Origin: Acanthosoma haemorrhoidale
Taxonomy: Eukaryota; Arthropoda; Insecta; Hemiptera; Acanthosomatidae
Reading direction: 5' to 3'
Length of the DNA stretch: 64,000 nucleotides
Assembly (NCBI GenBank): GCA_930367205.1
Contig: OV884012.1
Coordinates: 58,797,239 to 58,861,238, forward strand
Shown here: piece by piece, positions 58,075 to 64,000 of the stretch
Layout: each line of letters starts with the position of its first letter
Position numbering within the stretch: position 1 is the first letter of the stretch
Position numbers and translations under genes: made by a program
The notes under the pieces: model-generated
Told to the model about the DNA's origin: nothing
Database searches by the model: none
The model's input: only the letters and a program-made list of their open reading frames with translations

Positions 58075-58304
58075 ATGATAGTGCAAAGTCAGGAAATTGT
58101 GAGATTATTATGTAAGATTATTAAAAATGGTATAAAATGTAGCCAAGCTATAGGACATAAATGACCTATTGTAAATAGATTCATCTAGAATCTATACTAA
58201 TTCCCATAATTTACAATAACAAGAAGGGGATATGAAGAAAAAGTTTCGTAATGGATTATCAACTTTTGTGCTTATGATAGTGCAAAATCTGGAAATTGTG
58301 AAAT
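58075..58304 (+). repeat. 164-bp repeat framed by 31-bp direct repeats
   Basis: 58111-58274 is nearly identical to 53799-53963. It is framed by two 31-bp near-identical sequences starting ATGATAGTGCAAA (58075-58105 and 58274-58304). The layout suggests an insertion with an unusually long target duplication, or a recombination product. No coding frame. Confidence 0.7.
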
Positions 58305-59994
58305 ATAAATTTGAGCGAGTTTATATTATAAATATTTTTATTATGCACGTATAATAATAAATAAAAGTTAATAATAAAAGTTTAATTGGATGCAGGAAAA
58401 CAATTCTTTCAGCTCAAAACGAGTATTTTAAATTTTATTATAGTTGTATTGTAGTATACCAACGTAGATGTTGATCAATGCAAAATGAAAAACTTATTCT
58501 GTGCTCTATAAAGAGAAAACTTTAAGTAGTAATTAATACACACTTGCGTAATAGGCCTCCAGTCTCTAATAGTTAACAATTCTTGTCGTCATCATTTCAC
58601 AGTCATCTTCCGGATTTGTAACAGAAAATAAGTTATTTATCGAACCTTTATCTAAATTGTAATCTATCATATATTGGATACTTAAAGCCTACTCTTTAAA
58701 ATTGTCTTTAATACTACCATGTGAATTCAATGTCGGCCTAGGGATGCGAACCTAGAACTTCACATCAAGAATTCATGTGATCCATATTATTATATAGAGA
58801 AGGTTTTAGTCTGTGTGGAATCACGGTTACCACGCTTAAGCACCGAAAAGTTGCGTGATAAACTGTGACGTATGTTGAAGGAGTGGCAAGATAGGAGCCA
58901 TTGGCCCCCGAGATAGGGACAGATTGATGCTACACATCACGGGTCCATGCCAACTTACCTGGAAAACTTGGCAATTCCCGCAGGGGAAATCCTCTTAGTA
59001 TTTTAATCGAGTGAAGCAATCGCGGTGGGGGGGGGGGGGGTGTGAGTGGTTGCAACCTTGTTAACAGAGATCCTAGCAATTAGCAGCCCCTTCATTTAAA
59101 CCTTCCAAATAACTCAGCATATTTCGTTTCCTGGCCAACTTCGAGAATTCATGTACGCAACTAACTAGCACCTACCATAAACTAAGGCTTTGTAAGATCG
59201 CGCCAAAAAAATAATTTCCAACATCACTACACGCTTATTGGTGAGTCAAATGGATAAGGTTCTACTTTGTAAAAATAAGTTTTCTTGCTTGTCTACCTAG
59301 AGATCACTACATTAATAGAAGCGCTTTCGGCGGCTAGACCGCTATTTTCTACTTACGGAATTTCATTAATTAATAAACACTAACATATGTTGAAGGTAAA
59401 GAACATTCGTATTATAAAGTGGTTTATAATAAGTTGGTTGTGACCACTTAATACTCCGTCTTTGTTTATTTCGGTTATTTATATGGAGAAATCATTTCAG
59501 GTAAAGGAAAAATCCACCAAAACAAATGGTGAATTGAAGTACTTGACCTAGTGGACTTCGAAATGGTGATACATGGTGCTTCAATATTTCATCAAACCGA
59601 CAAGAAATAATAGTCTCATAAATAGAGTCTCAAATGATTTGTACGATAACTTGATACATGATAAAATTCATTGCTCTGTTTCATTGTTCGGTTTTGCATC
59701 CTTTATTATTGTGTGGCAGAGACGGACAGCGGAACAGGACGAGCTGTTGATTACGTCACCAATCAATTGTCCTCTAATTGGTACAGCTGTTCCTGTTAGC
59801 TTGAATCTCTGGATTTTGATAGTTCTTGGAATATGTACTTAAACAACGTTTAGTTTTCAAGCAAATCTCTAAATATTATTAATGAATGTTTACTAAATAC
59901 AATAATCCTAGTGACTAAACATGTGGGGTTTTCTTACATTATCCTGTTCAAATGATTCTTTTTCTCGATACATAGCTCTGCACTGTATTACAGA
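58305..59994. other. No recognisable gene
   Basis: AT-rich with a G-run at about 59028-59040. An 89-codon frame (59573-59842) shows no domain. Confidence 0.5.
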
Positions 59995-60790
59995 TCTTTT
60001 TTTTTTTGTACCAAAACTTCTTTATTGTGATCAAATTACAATTGATCTTAGTGGGCAATAAGTAATTTTGATAAATGTTCTCATTTACGCCGTATTTACA
60101 TTTTATATTCACTCGCTCATTCGTAAAGTATTTACAATCAGCCCAGAGACCTCTCAAATCCACATGTTTGTCACCTCCCTCGCATGGGAAAGAGGAATCG
60201 GAGTCTTGGGAAGTTCCCCTCGCTCCACCATCGTCAGCCTCGTCACCGTATGTGGAGCCAGTGGAGGCAGACCAAGAGCGCGAGAGCCACATACGCTCAG
60301 GACATGATTGGAGAAACTGGCTATTGCCAGGACTCCCATTGTCACGTATCTATAGCAGGCCACTCCCGCTTTACTCTCCGAGGAGGGATGAGTGGCGCAG
60401 TGTAATGACTGTGCTAGTGGATTATGGTGTTAGGATAAGTTACTATGTAATTTCATGAACTTGGAAGGGATGAGTTCAAGAATGTAGGGTATAATGAGGT
60501 CGTAATGAAAGATTTTGTTGCTGATGTAATAAGGGGCATTACCTATTGTTCTTAGGGCTTTTAATTGAAAGGATTGGATATGCTTGATGTTTGACCATTT
60601 TGCTGTCTCCTATACCTCTGATCCGTATGTCCAGATTGGCTTAAGTACAGCTTTGTTGATTACAGATTATGATCAATATGAAAGGGTTTGCTTCTTATCG
60701 TCCCTTGCAGACTATCAAAATGTATGATTGGTAGTTTTGTTAGGAGCTGTCTATCTCTTGCTGCTGCTTGATATTCAGTCCATATCAGAC
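59995..60790 (-). mobile_element. 5'-truncated Jockey-A LINE
   Basis: The minus strand carries the ORF2 C-terminus in shifting frames (AVLKPIWTYGSEV, IKHIQSFQLKALRTIGNAPY, PYILELIPSKFMKLHSNLS), then the full 3'UTR with TGTCCTGAGCGTATGTGGCT, the CTGGGCTGA..AATACTTTAC region and CACAATAAAGAAG, and a terminal A-run (T-run at 59998-60008). It retains the UTR block missing from the 25.1 kb copy. Sequence beyond about 60740 does not align with that copy, so the 5' edge is approximate. Confidence 0.85.
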
Positions 60791-61898
60791 AACATGGGGG
60801 AAACTACTAACTGTCATTTAAAGTCCAACCGCTTGAAGTGACATTTCCCCCAGTTAGTCTGCCAGCTCCGCTCCGGTGAAGGTAGTTGAAAACGTCCAAC
60901 CAGTAGTTAGATTGTAACTTGTTTTAATGCCGATTCGAACTAGTGTAGCCTAGGCGCAAAGGTAATTCAACACAGTTGTAAGCTCGTCTACACTCAACAA
61001 TATCGTGTTTACTCATGAACTACACATGTTCACATAACCAAATTGATCATTTTGTGTATTGCATTGCTGAATGTGTGATGCAATATTGAAGTAAAAGGAT
61101 TTAAAAAATTGTTTTTACAGCAATATATTAAGTTAGCTTAAAAGAGTTTTAGGTTGTTTGTAGGAGGCTAGAGTCAACAGCCCATTCCAGTTTATTACAA
61201 TTGAAATAAGGTAGAAGACACAGCTAGTTCAACGTTTTTATTATTTGATAGGTTATTTCGTTGGTAATTATTAAAAATATAATTTAATTTTGATGTGTTT
61301 AATTAGCATGGTACCGTGACATAGACTTTATTATGGTAAGTTTGTTTGTATGAAATTAAAAGCATTATACCTTAAAAACTTTAACACAGTAAAATAATTT
61401 CACTTCATTCGTAATGTTTACTTCATTTCATTATTTAGGTAAGTTAGTTTTGATTTGAAGACAATGGTCTTCTGAAAACGGTGGTCGTATGTCCGATTTT
61501 TTTGTTGATGTGCCGATATTATTTCATATAATTTGAGTTTGTTTTAAGTTTAAGTTGTCTTTAATTAGTTTTAAGGTCTTATATTTAAAATAGCTGGCAT
61601 AATTACAGAATAAGAATAATTGAAGTTATTTTACTTTAATGAGTTTGTATCTGTAAAACGTATTTTTTTTATTGTTGTTAATAAGCAATTTTGAGATAAA
61701 TATACTATTATGCTTCTCTCTAACAAAATCATAACTAAATGTAAGAATGATTGTAGATTTGACAGTTTCAGGTCACCTGACTCCACCTATTTATTTGTAG
61801 AGTCTGTGTTGTAATTAGCCTTTGTAGGGCTCTTAGCTGATGGCTACTGCTTGGAGTACTCTAATACAGTTCTCAACTGTAGTCTACAATTATTGTTA
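60791..61898. other. No recognisable gene
   Basis: AT-rich with a GC-richer patch at 60800-60900, not identified. Confidence 0.5.
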
Positions 61899-62690
61899 TT
61901 ATAAATTATACAGTGGTACATTTCTGTTTTTCCAACTGGTCCTCTTTAGGTCCTGTAGTATTTGCACCTCACAGCAGTGTGAGCAGATCAGCTTACTCCG
62001 GCAGATTTGCTGCTGAAAATTCAGCTTGCAGAAATTTGAAAATTTTCTCACAGAGATATGTTCTTTTGCGTAGCTAACCGTGTACCACATCTTGAGTTGG
62101 TTTTTCCAAGCTTTTTTTCAATTATACCAGTCGACTTCAACAACGGCATTTGACTCAAGTTGCAACTAGGGTTAACATGCATATCCCTAAACTGTCTTGG
62201 GTTAATTGTTAGTAAATTTTGTTGCTAGTCTGGGAGACAATAGTGTCCACAAAATTTTCTTTCGTAATTTATTCTGATCAATTTCTTGTTAAGATCTTTG
62301 GTTTTTTTCATTATCAGTTCTGAATTGTTCGGAATAGCTTTACTTATTGTTTGAATATTGTTTTCTCCATTATTTCTTGTGTGAGATAACGTTTCCTTGT
62401 TTCTCCTATATTTGTATGGGTTTTGGATTCATAGATAGTTATTCGAAACACTTTTTGTTTCATTTAATTTTTCTGTTTCTTTTCTTATTTTTATTTTATG
62501 AAAGGAATTTATTTTTTCACATTGACTTATTTGGCTTTTTAAATTTTTTGCATACCTAACCTTGTCATTCTTCAATACTACTAAGAGTATTTCTGCCCTG
62601 TTATCTAGTATATTTCTTTTTAATTCAATTTTTACTATAGCAGTTGCACTTTTCACGTTACATTCCATTAATTGTTTAACCCGCATTGGA
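61899..62690 (-). other. Coding-like minus-strand stretch, unassigned
   Basis: Two minus frames (62686-62429 and 62090-61899) have a protein-like character. The first is helical and Lys/Glu/Asn-rich (LKNDKVRYAKNLKSQISQCE). The second has a Cys/His cluster (KLICSHCCEVQILQDLKR). The order, a coiled segment then a small Cys cluster, would fit a decayed LINE ORF1 or a similar protein, but I cannot confirm it. Confidence 0.25.
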
Positions 62691-63145
62691 AAAAGATATA
62701 GTGTGCATTACACATATATAGTAATGGTATTTGTTGGAAATCAGCCTAAGTTGATGAAAGAATCAGGTATTTACATTAAAAATACTAGGCATGGGAGTAA
62801 CTTGATATAACGGCCTGTTGCAGACATATGAGGTGTTCCATAAATAAATTTTATGTCTAATTGCAACGTTCTCTCATTATTTTAACCCGATATTTACGTC
62901 TCCATCAGGCCCGGACGACAAGAAAAGAATCGTATTTGTTAAAAATGTTAAAAACAACAACAAAAAAGAGGTATATTTAAGTAAAACAATACACATATCG
63001 AAATTGTTAATCATTTTGAAGTTAAAAGATAAATAGTATCTTTATAAATATCACAAATTCACCGCAGAGAAATAGAAGTTACCCTCTTCATGGAGCTTAA
63101 AACGCCCGACTACTTTTTCATATTTTTATATTAATGAACTTAAGG
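62691..63145. other. No recognisable feature
   Basis: AT-rich. Confidence 0.5.
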
Positions 63146-63352
63146 CATCGGTATAGAGAGCTGAGACTAGTGACTGATCCCGAGACCTCGAGAACTTACT
63201 GGCATAGTCGACCCTGATTGGTCTAATAACGGCCTTCCTGATTGGTTGGAATAAGCCGGCCTCTCACTGCCTCTCAGGTAAGCTCTACCTGACTATTTAA
63301 GTCAAAAATTCGGAGTCTTTTTCTTTAGTCGGAATCAGACACTTGAAGTGAA

Positions 63353-63353
<1 letters not shown>
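63146..63353 (+). promoter_or_regulatory. Promoter-like repeat: twin CCAAT boxes and TATA
   Basis: Homologous to the minus-strand repeat at 21370-21515. It contains two ATTGG (inverted CCAAT) boxes 24 bp apart (63217 and 63241), a TATTTAA at 63294-63300, and a T/C-rich stretch some 30 bp downstream before a CT microsatellite. This is the architecture of a polymerase II promoter, probably from a retroelement LTR since it is repeated. Confidence 0.4.

Positions 63354-63395
<42 letters not shown>
63354..63395 (+). repeat. CT microsatellite
   Basis: An almost pure CT dinucleotide array of about 42 bp with one T insertion, immediately downstream of the promoter-like repeat. Confidence 0.9.
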
Positions 63396-63396
<1 letters not shown>

Positions 63397-64000
63397 GGCT
63401 TTATTCGAAGGCTTTAATAATAATCTGACTGAAAGTAAAGCGTTGACTTTTAGAAATTGGCAAAGGAAAAAACATAATGAGTGACTATTTCAGAAAATTA
63501 ATTATATAGACTTCTTTAAAATCTTGGAAGAACACTAAATAAACTTAGTGAAAATAAAAATATACAAAGCTTGATAGAAAAACCCTACTCTATTCCTGCA
63601 TGGATTTATCCAGCAAATGGTCAACTGTTCCTATTATGTCAAACTCACATCCGAGTTAGAGCTTTAATCTTAGGTGGCATAACGCAGTAGTTCTCTTGAC
63701 GTAAAATTTGTAAAAACCGCATAGTAATTACACAAAATCTGAAATCTGAGCCCAGCAATTCTTAATTGTTTAAATATTTAGGCTTAATGAATGAGGTGTA
63801 AATAAAAAGCTGTTTGCTTGTTGGTTCGAGGCCGGTTATAATGGTAAGCCGCTGTCAAAGAAAGGCTATTACGGATTTAATAGGAAGGGGGGAAACTGGA
63901 AGAGCAATATCCTGCTGTGTCCTTTATCCCCTCCCCCTCTTTTCTTCTACCCACCCTTAACAGAATTTTCATTATGTATTCTTTGTTTTAAATCACTTCA
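63396..64000. other. No recognisable gene
   Basis: AT-rich, no motif recognised before the window ends. Confidence 0.5.

Noticed and set aside
60068..60458. Plus-strand frames of 79 and 127 codons
   Set aside because: Antisense to the Jockey-A C-terminus and 3'UTR.
60930..60960. tRNA or tRNA-derived SINE B-box (GTTCGAATC on the minus strand)
   Set aside because: No matching A-box at the proper distance and no cloverleaf could be drawn.
1..64000. Bacterial-type genes, operons, ribosome binding sites, CRISPR arrays, rRNA
   Set aside because: Base composition, eukaryotic transposons and absence of packed ORFs exclude a prokaryotic reading. No regularly spaced repeats or rRNA motifs were seen.

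Overview
The window looks like arthropod (most likely insect) nuclear DNA. It is AT-rich, has no operons or bacterial-style gene packing, and is filled with eukaryotic transposable elements: Jockey-, RTE- and I-like LINEs, Gypsy LTR elements, and hAT, mariner and Tc1 DNA transposons. I found no complete, convincing host gene. One small host-exon candidate lies on the minus strand at 45.3-45.4 kb. Nearly all recognisable coding sequence is a transposon or virus-like relic.

Layout. 0-4.5 kb: AT-rich DNA, an LTR relic (LTR-2 family), a decayed Jockey RT and an inverted Jockey-A 3' end. 7.5-10 kb: another Jockey-A tail, a Jockey-B C-terminus with 3'UTR, and an LTR-1 fragment. 10.5-14.6 kb (minus): a decayed DNA-virus/Polinton-like gene block with a packaging-ATPase relic whose Walker A motif is broken. 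17.8-19.6 kb: a hAT transposase relic with a BED-like finger, then an LTR fragment. 25.1-27.1 kb: the best-preserved gene, a 5'-truncated Jockey-clade LINE (Jockey-A) with an unbroken RT frame. 28.1-28.5 kb: a MITE-like element with long terminal inverted repeats. 30.8-31.7 kb: a Tc1-like relic with terminal repeats and an internally inverted segment. 32.1-33.9 kb: an RTE-like RT relic (minus) and a Jockey-B C-terminus (plus). 35.6-37.9 kb (minus): a Gypsy provirus keeping LTRs, PBS, gag and protease but lacking RT, RNase H and integrase. 39.4-41.2 kb: a Jockey-A relic split by a solo LTR that itself carries a short LINE tail, giving three nested insertions with target-site duplications. 42-47.3 kb: a LINE tail, an inverted repeat pair and a solo LTR-2. 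48.7-49.2 kb: a mariner relic. 49.6-51.8 kb (minus): an I-group-like LINE with RT and RNase H, a TAA-repeat tail and a 14-bp target duplication. 52-58.3 kb: two solo LTRs, Jockey-B relics and a LINE tail. 60-60.8 kb: an inverted Jockey-A copy. 63.1-63.4 kb: a promoter-like repeat followed by a CT microsatellite.

These sequences do not form a pathway. They record repeated insertion, solo-LTR formation, nesting and decay. The most unusual item is the virus-like block at 10.5-14.6 kb. The cleanest insertion histories are the LINE at 49.6 kb and the nested stack at 39.4-41.2 kb.
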